This document shows, one piece after another, positions 40,294-49,193 of a DNA stretch of 64,000 nucleotides. This DNA is from Streptomyces uncialis (GTDB lineage Bacteria; Actinomycetota; Actinomycetes; Streptomycetales; Streptomycetaceae), in the NCBI RefSeq assembly GCF_036250755.1, contig NZ_CP109583.1, positions 3,286,001-3,350,000 of the forward strand. Reading direction: 5' to 3'. Under the pieces are notes generated by a model. That model searched no databases. It was not told the origin of the DNA and saw only the letters and a list, made by a program, of their open reading frames with translations. Position 1 is the stretch's first letter, and the number at the start of each line of letters is the position of its first letter. A program made the translations under genes and the position numbers.

Positions 40294-40920
40294 TCAGTCC
40301 AGCGCCACGCCCGCGCGCAGCGGGTCCCGCAGGTCGGTGCCCCGGGACAGCCACCGCTCCCGCAGGGCGGCGGCCCCGTGCACCCGCTTCCACGCGGCCT
40401 CGTTGGGCGTCATCGGCAGCAGCGGCAGGAACCGTACGGGTTCCAGCGGCGGATCGAGTTCCAGGTCCGGCACCAGGCCGCCGGGTTCGGCGACGAGGAC
40501 CGAGGTGAACGGGGCGCCCGGCCACAGCGGCGCACCGGTGTCCAGGGAGGCGCCGGGGGCCACCACCAGCCCCTCGACCTGGGGGCTCGCGGCGAGGACG
40601 GCCAGCGGGCGCAGGGCCTGGTCGGTGTCGGCGCGGCCCCGGCGGACGCTGAGGATCAGTTCGGCGCGCGGACCGCGTTCGGGGTCTGCGAGCACGGCCG
40701 TGGGGTCGGTCATGGGACGGGCGGACATCCCGAGGGTGGCGTAGCGGACGAGGTCCCGCCCGGCCGGGCCGCCTGCGGGTCCGTCGTCCCCGGGCTCGTC
40801 GCCGGTGAAGCGCAGGACCTCGATCCGGTCCGTGCCGAGGAAGGTGACGGCCGCGCGGGCGTCCGGCTCCCCCAGAGCCGTCCGCAATCGGGCCTCGACC
40901 AGCGCGAGAACATCTGCCAT
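40294..40920 (-). CDS. suppressor-of-fused (SUFU) domain protein
   Basis: 208 residues. The pattern VEVLRF..., VRYATLGMS, ELILSVRRG, APFTSVLVAEPG and FLPLLPMTPNEAAWKR matches the bacterial SUFU-like domain, found in many actinobacteria, often near polymorphic-toxin immunity genes, though no toxin is near here. Cytosolic. ATG at 40920; an ATG at 40932 would add four residues. Upstream on the other strand is the corA leader. Confidence 0.82.
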   Translation of the reverse strand: MADVLALVEARLRTALGEPDARAAVTFLGTDRIEVLRFTGDEPGDDGPAGGPAGRDLVRYATLGMSARPMTDPTAVLADPERGPRAELILSVRRGRADTDQALRPLAVLAASPQVEGLVVAPGASLDTGAPLWPGAPFTSVLVAEPGGLVPDLELDPPLEPVRFLPLLPMTPNEAAWKRVHGAAALRERWLSRGTDLRDPLRAGVALD

Positions 40921-41074
40921 GCCCGCGAGCATAGAACGCCGCCCACGGCGTACGGCGTGGCGGCCGTCCGGTGGGACCAGCCGCACGTCACGGCCCGTCA
41001 GGGCGGGCCGGCGGCCGGGGTCGCACCACGTGCCGCCGCGCCGGGAAGCCGTACGGGACACGGGAGGCGGGCAC

Positions 41075-41100
41075 TTGACACGTCAACCGGCTGCTAGTCT
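41075..41100 (+). promoter_or_regulatory. candidate promoter/operator far upstream of corA
   Basis: TTGACA (41075-41080) and TAGTCT (41095-41100) are close to consensus but only 14 bp apart. TTGACACGTCAA (41075-41086) is itself an inverted repeat and could be an operator. If transcription starts near 41107 the corA leader is about 650 nt. Confidence 0.4.
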
Positions 41101-41209
41101 GGGCCGCTGTTCGGGGCAGCACATCACAGCGGACGCATCGGCGTCCCGCTCGCGCCCCGACATCTGGGACATCCCCTACGGGGGACCGGCCGGAGGAGGT
41201 GGGGCTGTC

Positions 41210-41257
41210 ATGGATCGAAGTCGACCGTGCAGTACCACCCGCTCTTCCGGTCGCTGA
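41210..41257 (+). CDS. 15-residue upstream ORF in the corA leader (candidate leader peptide)
   Basis: ATG at 41210 follows a perfect GGAGGAGG (41192-41199) with 10-nt spacing and encodes MDRSRPCSTTRSSGR before a TGA. The peptide has four Arg and five Ser/Thr plus one Pro. In Salmonella, corA has a translated leader ORF (corL) that couples translation to Rho termination in response to Mg2+; a similar role here is inference. Confidence 0.5.
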   Translation: MDRSRPCSTTRSSGR

Positions 41258-41764
41258 ATCCGTCGTGACGCCGGCGCTGCTCCCGCACCGCACGGCCGTC
41301 CGCCGCTTCGCGTAAGCACCCCGTTCCCCCGGGGTCCCGCCGTCGTCGACCCGCCGTTCCTGGCCGGTCGCCGGGTGACCGAAGAGCTCGCCTTCCCGGT
41401 CCTTCACCGGTTCTCCGCAGATCCGATTCCCGCAGATCCGTTTCCGCCAGGCCCGTTCCGCACGGTCCGCCGGACTCCGTCGTCGTCGCCCCACGTGTGA
41501 CCGTCCGCCGGTCGCGCCGCCCGGTGCCGTACGGCTGGTCCGTCGGCGCTTCGCCGTTCCGCGTCAATACCGCGTCAATACCGCAGTCCCGCAGTTCCCG
41601 AACCATTAGCGAAAGCCGCCACCGTGACGGTGCGGTGCTCCCCGCTTTGTGGACGTGCCAAACATCGTCCCCGCCGAACCGGCCGGGACAGCCGAGCAGG
41701 ACGTCCTCATTCCGGGCAGTTCCACCCCTCGCCCCCGCGGCCCGCGTTGCGAAGGAGTCCGCCC
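41258..41764 (+). other. long non-coding leader between the short ORF and corA
   Basis: About 500 nt without a convincing gene. It contains two short direct duplications, CGCGTCAATAC (near 41570 and 41581) and CCGCAGATCCG (near 41415 and 41429), and is depleted of purine-rich ribosome sites until AAGGAG before corA. No M-box or other known riboswitch signature was recognised by eye. Confidence 0.45.
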
Positions 41765-42871
41765 ATGTCGATGATCCGTGATCTGCGCGCAGCAGTCCGG
41801 CCCGCCGTCCGCAAGGACGACAGCGTCTACGACACCACGCGTGACCCCGGCAGTCCGTCGGCGATCGTCGACTGCGCCGTCTACCGGGACGGCAGCCGGG
41901 TGGACTCGGCGGAGTGCCTGACCCCGCACGGCGCCATGCTCCAGGTGCGGCGGGACGGCGGCTTCGCCTGGATCGGGCTGCACGAGCCCACCGAGGCCGA
42001 GTTCTCCGGGATCGCGGCCGAGTTCGGGCTGCACCCGCTCGCCGTCGAGGACGCCGTCCACGCCCATCAGCGGCCCAAGCTGGAGCGCTACGACGACACC
42101 CTCTTCACCGTCTTCAAGACCATCCACTACCTGGAGCACGACGAGCTCACCGCGACCAGCGAGATCGTGGAGAGCGGCGAGGTGATGTGCTTCACCGGGG
42201 AGAACTTCTTCATCACCGTCCGGCACGGCGGCCAGGGCTCGCTGCGGGCGCTGCGCAGCCGGCTCCAGGGTGAGCCGGAGCTGCTGGCCAAGGGTCCCTC
42301 GGCGGTGCTGCACGCGATCGCCGACCATGTCGTGGACGGCTATCTCGCGGTCGCCGACGCGATGCAGGACGACATCGACGAGGTGGAGACCGAGGTCTTC
42401 ACCCCCGGCCGGGGCGGGGTGGCGCGCGGCTCGGACGCGGGCCGGATCTACCAGCTGAAGCGTGAGGTGCTGGAGTTCAAGCGGGCGGTGGCCCCGCTCG
42501 CGCGGCCGATGCAGCTGCTGAGCGAGCGGCCGATGCGGCTGGTCGACCCCGACATCCAGAAGTACTTCCGGGATGTCGCCGATCATCTCGCCCGGGTCCA
42601 GGAGCAGGTGGTGGGCTTCGACGAGCTGCTGAACTCGATCCTCCAGGCCAATCTCGCGCAGGCGTCGGTCGCCCAGAACGAGGACATGCGGAAGATCACC
42701 TCATGGGCCGCGATCATCGCCGTGCCGACCATGGTGTGCGGGGTGTACGGCATGAACTTCGACCATATGCCGGAGCTGCGCTGGCAGTACGGGTACCCGA
42801 TGGTGCTCGGGGTGACGGTCGCGATCTGCTTCACGATCCACCGCACGCTCAAGCGCAACGGCTGGCTGTGA
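41765..42871 (+). CDS. corA: CorA-family magnesium/cobalt transporter
   Basis: 368 residues. A large N-terminal cytoplasmic alpha/beta domain and long helices lead to two C-terminal TM helices; the selectivity motif YGMNF with the following HMPE loop lies between them. Such proteins form a pentameric Mg2+ channel in the cytoplasmic membrane. The ATG at 41765 has AAGGAG about 8 nt upstream. Regulation is probably through its unusually long leader. A second Mg2+-related gene (MgtE N-domain) is 1.7 kb away. Confidence 0.95.
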   Translation: MSMIRDLRAAVRPAVRKDDSVYDTTRDPGSPSAIVDCAVYRDGSRVDSAECLTPHGAMLQVRRDGGFAWIGLHEPTEAEFSGIAAEFGLHPLAVEDAVHAHQRPKLERYDDTLFTVFKTIHYLEHDELTATSEIVESGEVMCFTGENFFITVRHGGQGSLRALRSRLQGEPELLAKGPSAVLHAIADHVVDGYLAVADAMQDDIDEVETEVFTPGRGGVARGSDAGRIYQLKREVLEFKRAVAPLARPMQLLSERPMRLVDPDIQKYFRDVADHLARVQEQVVGFDELLNSILQANLAQASVAQNEDMRKITSWAAIIAVPTMVCGVYGMNFDHMPELRWQYGYPMVLGVTVAICFTIHRTLKRNGWL

Positions 42872-42904
42872 CCCGGTCGGTCGGGGCCCCGGGGGCGCGC
42901 TGAC

Positions 42905-42910
42905 TACTCT
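42905..42910 (+). promoter_or_regulatory. -10 element for a leaderless mRNA
   Basis: TACTCT lies 6 nt before the ATG at 42917, and no ribosome site is present. This is the spacing expected when transcription starts at the A of the ATG. Confidence 0.6.
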
Positions 42911-42916
42911 TGGCCC

Positions 42917-43435
42917 ATGACGGAGACACCTCTCGACCCGGCCCGGCGCGCTCTCGTGGAGGAGGCCACCAAGAAGTCCGGACTCATCTGGGTCCAGGGC
43001 TCCGGCCCCGACCGCGCGCTGTGGCACGTATGGCACGAGGGCGCCGCGTACCTCGTGGGCGACGGCCCCGGTGAGCAGCCGTTCCCGGGGCTCGCCGACG
43101 GGGGCGCGGCGGCCGTCACGGTCCGCAGCAAGGACAAGGGCGGACGGCTCGTCGCGTGGACGGCGCGGGTGACGGAGCTGGCGCCGCGTTCCGAGGGCTG
43201 GGAGAGCGCGGTCGCCGAGCTGAAGGGCAAACGGCTCAACGCGCCCGACGGCGAGGCGATGACCGAGCGCTGGGCGGGTGAGTGCCGGGTGGTGCGGCTG
43301 ACACCCGTCGCGGTGGACGGCGAGATGCCGACGGAGTCGCTGGCGGCCGTACCGCTGGACTCACCCGTGACGACCCGCCGCCCGGCGCCCGCCGCGCTGC
43401 CCCGGCTGCTGATGCGGCGCCGCAAGAAGCGCTGA
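42917..43435 (+). CDS. hypothetical protein, possibly split-barrel fold
   Basis: 172 residues: an N-terminal helix (DPARRALVEEATKKSG), strand-rich middle (LIWVQGSGPDRALWHVWH, AAYLVGDGPGEQP, AAVTVRSKDKGGRLVAW) and a very basic C-terminus (LMRRRKKR). The strand order recalls FMN-binding split barrels of the pyridoxamine-oxidase type, but no cofactor residues are evident, so this is tentative. I recall homologues of this length in other Streptomyces. It is convergent with the lipoprotein gene. Confidence 0.8.
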   Translation: MTETPLDPARRALVEEATKKSGLIWVQGSGPDRALWHVWHEGAAYLVGDGPGEQPFPGLADGGAAAVTVRSKDKGGRLVAWTARVTELAPRSEGWESAVAELKGKRLNAPDGEAMTERWAGECRVVRLTPVAVDGEMPTESLAAVPLDSPVTTRRPAPAALPRLLMRRRKKR

Positions 43436-43544
43436 GCGGTAGGCGCATGTCCGTGAGCGCCGGTCCGTCAGCGCGGGCCCGCTGCGTGGGTCTTGTACGT
43501 GGCCTTGTACGTGAGCCCTGTGCGTGGGCCGGCCGGGGGCGTGG

Positions 43545-44312
43545 TCACGAGGACGGCAGCGCCCGGCCGTAGTCCACGACCTCCGTGTCCTTGGGCTTGC
43601 GGAGCTGGACGTCCCGGCCCCAGTCGCTGAGCTTGATCGTGCCCGCGCCCCCGCCCCGCACCAGGCGCAGCGGGTACGGAACGCCCTCCAGCGCCACGTC
43701 GAGGGTGCCGCCGGCGCCCTGGTCACCGGTCAGCCGGATCGACTTGACCCCGCCCGCGGTGCCCCACTCGCCCTTGTCGACCTTGCCGTGCAGGGTCAGC
43801 AGCCCGTCGAGCAGCAGATCCATGTCGGTGAAGCCGCTGAGCTGCTGGTACGAGGGGTCGCCCTCGGGGACCTTCACGAACTTGCCGGTGAGCTTCTCGG
43901 CGGCGGCGACATCGGAGGGCGCGGCCTCGACTCCGTCCTTGCCGTGGGTCCAGAAGGACGAGTCGGCCTCCAGATAGAGCTGCTCACCGATCCGCAGCAG
44001 CCGGAACGTGCTGTTCTTCGAGGTGACGGACCCGGTGCCGCCCTCGTCGGAGAGCCGCATGTCCAGCCGGTACGACTGGCCCTTGACCACCAGGGTGCCG
44101 GAGAGCCGGACCCCCGGTGCGGACCGCGCGGCGGCCCGGGACTTCAGCTGGATCTGCGGGGCGGTCAGTTTGGCGACGCCGTTGGTGCCCTCGTGCGGGT
44201 CCTTCTCGTCACCGCCGCAGCCCGTGAGCCCCGCACCCGCCAGGGTCACACCGACGCACACCATGCTCACCATCGCCGCGCGCCAGGGCCGGCGCAGGGG
44301 AACCGCAGACAC
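43545..44312 (-). CDS. LppX/LprAFG-like lipoprotein
   Basis: About 255 residues. A signal peptide ends in AGLTGC, a good lipobox. The mature part alternates short strands (VRLSGTLVVKGQSYRLDMRLS, LLRIGEQLYLEAD, GTLDVALEGVPYPLRLV), the half-barrel seen in mycobacterial LppX/LprG-type lipid carriers. It would be anchored on the outer face of the membrane. The GTG at 44312 is chosen because it gives a normal signal peptide with basic N-region; GTG 44342 and ATG 44273 are alternatives. Divergent from the MgtE-N gene. Confidence 0.8.
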   Translation of the reverse strand: MSAVPLRRPWRAAMVSMVCVGVTLAGAGLTGCGGDEKDPHEGTNGVAKLTAPQIQLKSRAAARSAPGVRLSGTLVVKGQSYRLDMRLSDEGGTGSVTSKNSTFRLLRIGEQLYLEADSSFWTHGKDGVEAAPSDVAAAEKLTGKFVKVPEGDPSYQQLSGFTDMDLLLDGLLTLHGKVDKGEWGTAGGVKSIRLTGDQGAGGTLDVALEGVPYPLRLVRGGGAGTIKLSDWGRDVQLRKPKDTEVVDYGRALPSS

Positions 44313-44565
44313 GGAACAGGGCTGCCTCTCGTACGGGGACACCGCCTCGGTCTACGGCGGTGGACCGCAGCGTACCGGTGCCGTGCCCACCGACCGGAAC
44401 CAGTCCTGGCCCGCTCACCCCGGAGCGCGTGCCGGGACGGTACCGACCCGGACGGGCTAGCCTGAAGCACGAATTACCGGACAAAGACCAAGAAGGACCG
44501 CTTCGGGCATGAGCGCCGCGAACGCGGTGACAGTGGTGGACGTCGCGGCGGAAGGAGACACGGCC

Positions 44566-45879
44566 ATGGCCTCGGGAGCTCCCCGGATCTTCGTCTCGCA
44601 TCTGTCCGGTGTCACGGTGTTCGACCCCGGCGGGGACCATGTGGGCCGGGTCCGCGACCTGGTCGCGATGCTCCGTGTCTCGCACCGGCCGCCCCGGCTG
44701 CTCGGCCTGGTGGTGGAGCTGCCGTCCCGGCGGCGGATCTTCCTGCCGATGACCCGGGTGACGGGCATCCAGGCCGGTCAGGTGATCACCACCGGCGTGC
44801 TGAACGTCCGGCGCTTCGAACAGCGGCCCACCGAGCGGCTGGTCTTCGGGGAACTGCTGGACCGGCGGGTGAGGCTGGTGGACAGCGACGAGGAGGTCAC
44901 CGTCCTGGACCTCTCGGTACGGCTGCTGCCGACCCGCCGCGACTGGGAGATCGACAAGGTCTTCGTCCGCAAGCTCCCCGAGCCGAGGGCCGCGGGCACC
45001 TTCCGGCGCGGCAAGGGCGAGACGCTGACGGTCGACTGGACGGCCGTCACCGGCTTCTCGCTGGAGGAGCACGGCCAGGGCGCGGAGAACCTGCTCGCGA
45101 CCTTCGAGCAGCTGCGCCCGGCCGACCTGGCGAACGTCCTGCACCATCTGTCCGCGAAGCGGCGTGCCGAGGTGGCCGCCGCGCTGGACGACGACCGGCT
45201 CGCCGACGTCCTGGAGGAACTGCCCGAGGACGACCAGATCGAGATCCTCGGCAAGCTCCAGGAGGAACGCGCGGCGGACGTCCTGGAGGCGATGGACCCG
45301 GACGACGCGGCCGACCTGCTGTCCGAGCTGCCCGAGGAGGACAAGGAGCGACTGCTGAGCCTGATGGAGCCCGACGACGCGGCGGACATGCGGCGGCTGA
45401 TGTCCTACGAGGAACGGACGGCGGGCGGGCTGATGACCACCGAGCCGATCGTGCTGCGCCCCGACGCGACGGTGGCCGACGCCCTCGCCCGGGTCCGCAA
45501 CCCCGATCTGTCCCCCGCGCTGGCCGCGCAGGTGTACGTGTGCCGTCCCCCCGACGAGACGCCCACCGGCAAGTACCTGGGGACCGTGCACTTCCAGCGG
45601 CTCCTCCGGGACCCCCCGTACACCCTGGTCAGCGCGATGCTGGACGACGACCTCCAGACGCTGTCCCCGGACGCCCCGCTGCCCGCGGTGGCCGGGTTCT
45701 TCGCCACGTACGACATGGTGGCCGCCCCTGTCGTCGACGACAGCGGGTCCCTGCTCGGGGCGGTGACCGTGGACGACGTCCTGGACCATCTGCTGCCCGA
45801 GGACTGGCGCGAGCACGAGTTCCACGAGCTCGCCGACGGGACCGGCGTGACGGAAGGTGCGCGTGAGCATGACCAGTGA
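44566..45879 (+). CDS. PRC-barrel, MgtE N-terminal and CBS-domain protein without a membrane domain
   Basis: 437 residues. An N-terminal PRC-barrel-like region (RIFVSHLSGVTVFDPGGDHVGRV) leads to the MgtE N domain, a right-handed superhelix with repeats such as DDRLADVLEELPEDDQ and PDDAADLLSELPEEDKE, then two CBS domains (TTEPIVLRPDATVADAL; SPDAPLPAVAGFFATYDMVAAPVVDDSG). These are the Mg2+ sensor parts of MgtE, but the five-helix channel is absent. It may be a soluble Mg2+ or nucleotide sensor. ATG 44566 has GGAAGGAG; an ATG at 44509 is possible. Its stop overlaps the DUF1003 start. Confidence 0.9.
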   Translation: MASGAPRIFVSHLSGVTVFDPGGDHVGRVRDLVAMLRVSHRPPRLLGLVVELPSRRRIFLPMTRVTGIQAGQVITTGVLNVRRFEQRPTERLVFGELLDRRVRLVDSDEEVTVLDLSVRLLPTRRDWEIDKVFVRKLPEPRAAGTFRRGKGETLTVDWTAVTGFSLEEHGQGAENLLATFEQLRPADLANVLHHLSAKRRAEVAAALDDDRLADVLEELPEDDQIEILGKLQEERAADVLEAMDPDDAADLLSELPEEDKERLLSLMEPDDAADMRRLMSYEERTAGGLMTTEPIVLRPDATVADALARVRNPDLSPALAAQVYVCRPPDETPTGKYLGTVHFQRLLRDPPYTLVSAMLDDDLQTLSPDAPLPAVAGFFATYDMVAAPVVDDSGSLLGAVTVDDVLDHLLPEDWREHEFHELADGTGVTEGAREHDQ

Positions 45880-46378
45880 CCGGGAACAGCCGCGGCCCGC
45901 CCGGGTCCGCCTCGATCTGCCGCTGGCCCCGCGCCGACGGCTGCTGCCCGACTGGGACCCGGACGCCTTCGGGCGGCTCACCGAGCGGATCGCGCGGTTC
46001 CTGGGCACCGGACGGTTCATCGTCTGGATGACGTTCACGATCATCTGCTGGCTGCTGTGGAACATCTTCGCGCCGGTCACCGTCCGGTTCGACGAGTACC
46101 CGTTCATCCTGCTGACGCTCGCCCTGTCGCTCCAGGCGTCGTACGCGGCCCCGCTGATCCTGCTCGCGCAGAACCGGCAGGACGACCGGGACCGGGTCAA
46201 CCTCGCGCAGGACCGCAAGCAGAACGAACGCTCGATCGCGGACACGGAGTACCTCAGCCGCGAGGTGGCGGCCCTGCGGATGGGGCTGGGGGAGGTGGCG
46301 ACCCGGGACTGGATGCGGTCCGAGCTGGAGGGTTTGCTGCGGGACCTCGAAGAACGCAGTCCCGCCAGGGAGCCGTGA
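45869..46378 (+). CDS. DUF1003 membrane protein
   Basis: 169 residues with the DUF1003 signature: a two-helix membrane hairpin (FIVWMTFTIICWLLWNIF; YPFILLTLALSLQASYAAPLILLAQNRQ) followed by a long amphipathic, probably coiled-coil helix rich in Asp, Arg and Glu. The ATG at 45869 overlaps the MgtE-N gene by 11 nt, implying translational coupling. The pairing suggests that the soluble sensor and this membrane protein act together, perhaps in Mg2+ homeostasis; that is inference. Confidence 0.88.
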   Translation: MTSDREQPRPARVRLDLPLAPRRRLLPDWDPDAFGRLTERIARFLGTGRFIVWMTFTIICWLLWNIFAPVTVRFDEYPFILLTLALSLQASYAAPLILLAQNRQDDRDRVNLAQDRKQNERSIADTEYLSREVAALRMGLGEVATRDWMRSELEGLLRDLEERSPAREP

Positions 46379-46384
46379 CGGTGG

Positions 46385-46850
46385 GTGCCGCCTTCGCTTG
46401 CGCTTGCGCGGTCTGTCCGGGTGGGCGGACTCCGTTCCTGTGCCGTCGCTCGGTGGTTTCGCGCAGTTCCCCGCGCCCCTTTGGGGCGCGTCCGGCTGGT
46501 TCTTCGGGTCGGTGCCGGTCGGGATTCTCCGTCCTCGATCCGACACGCTCGGTACGACGCCCAGCGGAGCTACTGAAGAGCATCGGAGTCTGCGAGCAGA
46601 GATTCCCGCCCACCCCCTCCCGTAGCAGCGCGAGTGCACGAGGAGGAGGGTGAAGAACAACCTCAGGGGGCGCCCCCAAAGGGGCGCGGGGAACTGCGCA
46701 CCCCCGTCCGACCCGCACGGGAACAAGTACGTCCAGGTGGGGAACCCCAGGGGCGCGGGGAACTGCGCACCCGACGAGCGACGGCACAGGGACAAGTCGG
46801 CCCAGCACAAGAAACCCCGGGGGCGACAGGCCCGGGTACGTGATGCAACC
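46385..46850. repeat. modular repeat island C
   Basis: Lies between two plus-strand genes and begins just after the DUF1003 stop. One GCCTTCGCTTGCGCTTGCG module (about 46390), one plus-oriented GCGCAGTTCCCCGCG (about 46461), the core, then two inverted copies (about 46686 and 46756). Confidence 0.9.
46461..46640 (-). repeat. structured repeat core, copy C
   Basis: On the minus strand CGGGAATCTC (46599-46608) pairs with GAGAATCCCG (46520-46529). It shares the GTGTCGGATCG version of the inner part with copy A. The outer CTCCCG hairpin is degenerate, with GTAGCAG in place of GCAG. Confidence 0.8.
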
Positions 46851-46889
46851 GACCCCCCACGGGCCGCCCGGCGTCCGGGCCCCGCGCCG

Positions 46890-46895
46890 TACCAT
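46890..46895 (+). promoter_or_regulatory. -10 element of mrp, probable leaderless start
   Basis: TACCAT ends 7 nt before the ATG at 46903 and no Shine-Dalgarno sequence is present. Confidence 0.6.
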
Positions 46896-46902
46896 CGTCC
46901 GT

Positions 46903-48036
46903 ATGGCTACGGAAGACGCGGTGCGTGAAGCACTGGCGACGGTGAACGACCCGGAGATCCAGCGACCCATCACCGAACTGGGGATGGTCAAATCGGTCGA
47001 GATCGGTACGGACGGCTCGGTCGCGGTGGCGGTCTACCTGACGGTCTCCGGCTGCCCGATGCGGGAGACGATCACCAACAACGTGACCGAGGCGGTGGCG
47101 CGGGTCGAGGGGGTCACCCGCGTCGACGTCACGCTCGACGTCATGAGCGACGAACAGCGCAAGGATCTGGCGTCCGCGCTCCGCGGCGGCCAGGGCGAGC
47201 GCGAGGTGCCGTTCGCCAAGCCCGGCTCGCTGACGCGGGTGTACGCGGTCGCCTCGGGCAAGGGCGGCGTCGGCAAGTCGTCCGTGACCGTGAACCTCGC
47301 GGCGGCGATGGCCGCCGACGGGCTGAAGGTGGGCGTCGTGGACGCCGACATCTACGGCCACTCGATCCCCCGGATGCTGGGCGCCGACGGACGTCCCACC
47401 CAGGTCGAGAACATGATCATGCCGCCGTCGGCGCACGGCGTGAAGGTCATCTCCATCGGGATGTTCACCCCCGGCAACGCCCCCGTCGTCTGGCGCGGGC
47501 CCATGCTCCACCGAGCCCTCCAGCAGTTCCTCGCGGATGTCTTCTGGGGCGATCTGGACGTACTGCTCCTCGATCTGCCGCCGGGCACCGGTGACATCGC
47601 GATCTCGGTGGCGCAGCTCGTGCCCAACGCCGAGATCCTGGTGGTGACGACCCCGCAGCAGGCCGCGGCCGAGGTCGCCGAACGCGCCGGGTCGATCGCG
47701 GTGCAGACCCATCAGAAGATCGTCGGCGTCGTCGAGAACATGGCCGGACTGCCGTGTCCGCACTGCGGCGAGATGGTCGACGTGTTCGGCAGCGGCGGCG
47801 GACAGTCCGTCGCGGACGGACTCACCCGTACGACCGGGGCGACCGTCCCCGTACTCGGCTCCATCCCCATCGACGTCCGGCTGCGCGAGGGCGGCGACGA
47901 GGGCAAGCCCGTGGTCCTCACGGACCCCGACTCGGCGGCGGGTGCGGCGCTGCGCGCGATCGCGGGCAAGCTCGGCGGCCGTGCGCGGGGGCTGTCCGGT
48001 CTGTCGCTGGGGATCACCCCGCGCAACAAGTTCTGA
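46903..48036 (+). CDS. mrp: Mrp/ApbC P-loop ATPase, Fe-S cluster carrier
   Basis: 377 residues. An N-terminal MIP18/DUF59 domain (residues 1-85, NDPEIQRPITELGMV) is fused to the Mrp/NBP35 ATPase: deviant Walker A GKGGVGKSS, switch DADIYGHSIP, DLPPGTGD, and the CPHC cluster-binding motif. Such proteins dimerise, bind a [4Fe-4S] cluster and pass it to apoproteins. The mRNA appears leaderless. In mycobacteria mrp is also near tatB, htrA, rseA and sigE, and that arrangement is retained. A GGCCGGGCGG hairpin follows the stop. Confidence 0.95.
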   Translation: MATEDAVREALATVNDPEIQRPITELGMVKSVEIGTDGSVAVAVYLTVSGCPMRETITNNVTEAVARVEGVTRVDVTLDVMSDEQRKDLASALRGGQGEREVPFAKPGSLTRVYAVASGKGGVGKSSVTVNLAAAMAADGLKVGVVDADIYGHSIPRMLGADGRPTQVENMIMPPSAHGVKVISIGMFTPGNAPVVWRGPMLHRALQQFLADVFWGDLDVLLLDLPPGTGDIAISVAQLVPNAEILVVTTPQQAAAEVAERAGSIAVQTHQKIVGVVENMAGLPCPHCGEMVDVFGSGGGQSVADGLTRTTGATVPVLGSIPIDVRLREGGDEGKPVVLTDPDSAAGAALRAIAGKLGGRARGLSGLSLGITPRNKF

Positions 48037-48240
48037 CGGCCGGGCGGGTCCCCCCGCCGGCCGGGTGACGGACGGCGGGCCTCCCGGACCCGGTCGCGTG
48101 ACGGGCTTACGGCGGCCCGTGGGGCCCCGGGGGGACCGGGACCGCCCCGGGGTTCCGGTCCGGGGCTCCGCGGGCCTCCAGGGGCCCAGGGGTGGCACCG
48201 GAAGGGTGTCGGGGCCGGGCGGGTGCCCGGTCCGTGAGTG

Positions 48241-48906
48241 TTACGCGTACTCCTGGATGTCCTTGACGGCCGAGAAGCCCAGCCCGTACGCGCTCATCCC
48301 CCGCCCGTACGCGCCGAGATGGACGCCCTCGCGGGTGGACCCGGCAAGGACCCAGCCGAACTCCGACTCGCGGTAGTGGAACGGGGTGGCCTCCCCGTCC
48401 ACGGGCAGGGTCAGCGAGGCCCAGTCGTCGCTGCCGAGGTCGTCCGCGAGGACCCACGCCGTGTCGGTCTGCTGCTCCAGCCAGTCGTCGCGCAGGCTGT
48501 GGTCCATCTGCGCGGGCCAGGTGACGGCGAGCAGTCCGGACCCGGCGAGCCAGGCCGCCGAGGACACCGAGGTGGCCTCCAGCACCCCCGTGCCGTCCGC
48601 GGTGCGCCGCAGCGGGCTGGCGGCGACGGTGATGACGACGGCGAACCGGTCGCGGTCCGCGCCGTCCCGGGCGTCGGCCCGCAGCGAGGGCTCGTCCCCG
48701 TGGCCGATCGAGCCGTGCTCGACCACTCCCTCGGCGGACGTACCCGCCTGGAGCAGCCACCGGGCGCCCGTGAACGCCCCGTCGAGGCCGTACCAGGGGA
48801 ACGGTGCCAGCAGGAAGTTGTCGACCGTGCGGCGTGCCGACGCGGCCTGCTGCCCGCCTGCCGTCGCGGCGGGCACCTCCGTGCCCACCTGACCAGTGGT
48901 TTCCAT
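48241..48906 (-). CDS. hypothetical protein
   Basis: 221 residues from ATG 48906 with GGAGG at 9-nt spacing. After a Gln/Ala-rich N-terminus it has a regular strand-rich body: FPWYGLDGAFTGARWL, RFAVVITVAASPLRR, WLAGSGLLAVTWPAQMDHSL, FGWVLAGSTREGVHLGAYGRG. No TM segment, signal peptide or catalytic motif was recognised. Codon use is fully Streptomyces-like, so it is a real gene. It lies between mrp and tatB on the tatB strand, but a 287-bp gap to tatB suggests a separate unit. Confidence 0.8.
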   Translation of the reverse strand: METTGQVGTEVPAATAGGQQAASARRTVDNFLLAPFPWYGLDGAFTGARWLLQAGTSAEGVVEHGSIGHGDEPSLRADARDGADRDRFAVVITVAASPLRRTADGTGVLEATSVSSAAWLAGSGLLAVTWPAQMDHSLRDDWLEQQTDTAWVLADDLGSDDWASLTLPVDGEATPFHYRESEFGWVLAGSTREGVHLGAYGRGMSAYGLGFSAVKDIQEYA

Positions 48907-49193
48907 CGCCGGACGCCTCCTCGCGCTCGTCGGACCGGAGCGGCCCGCCCCCCTCGGGCGACCTGGTGTCGGCCCGCACAACAACTAGGGAGAATAGCCA
49001 CCCGCGTTCCCGGGCCCACGCCAACTGCACCGAAGTGGGGGGCAAAGCGGGCACAAACAGGCGACTGGCGGCACCGCGCGCCATCCGGACGGCCAGGGCC
49101 GCAGGACGGAAGCACCTGGAGCACCCGGGGGCACACGGCCGGGGCACGGAGAGGTCCCGCTGCCCGGGTGCGGGCGGCGGGACCGGGGTCGGA
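48907..49193. other. gap between the hypothetical gene and tatB
   Basis: Contains the promoter region of the hypothetical gene, including a modest AT-rich patch (ACAACAACTAGGGAGAATAG, about 48977-48996), where on the minus strand CTATTC could be a -10. No gene was recognised. Confidence 0.5.

Noticed and set aside
41208..41606. 132-codon minus-strand open frame opposite the corA leader
   Set aside because: No recognised domain, no ribosome site, and codon bias equals base composition.
41497..41781. 94-codon open frame overlapping the corA start
   Set aside because: No ribosome site, Arg/Ser-rich random-like composition, and it overlaps the AAGGAG-supported corA start.
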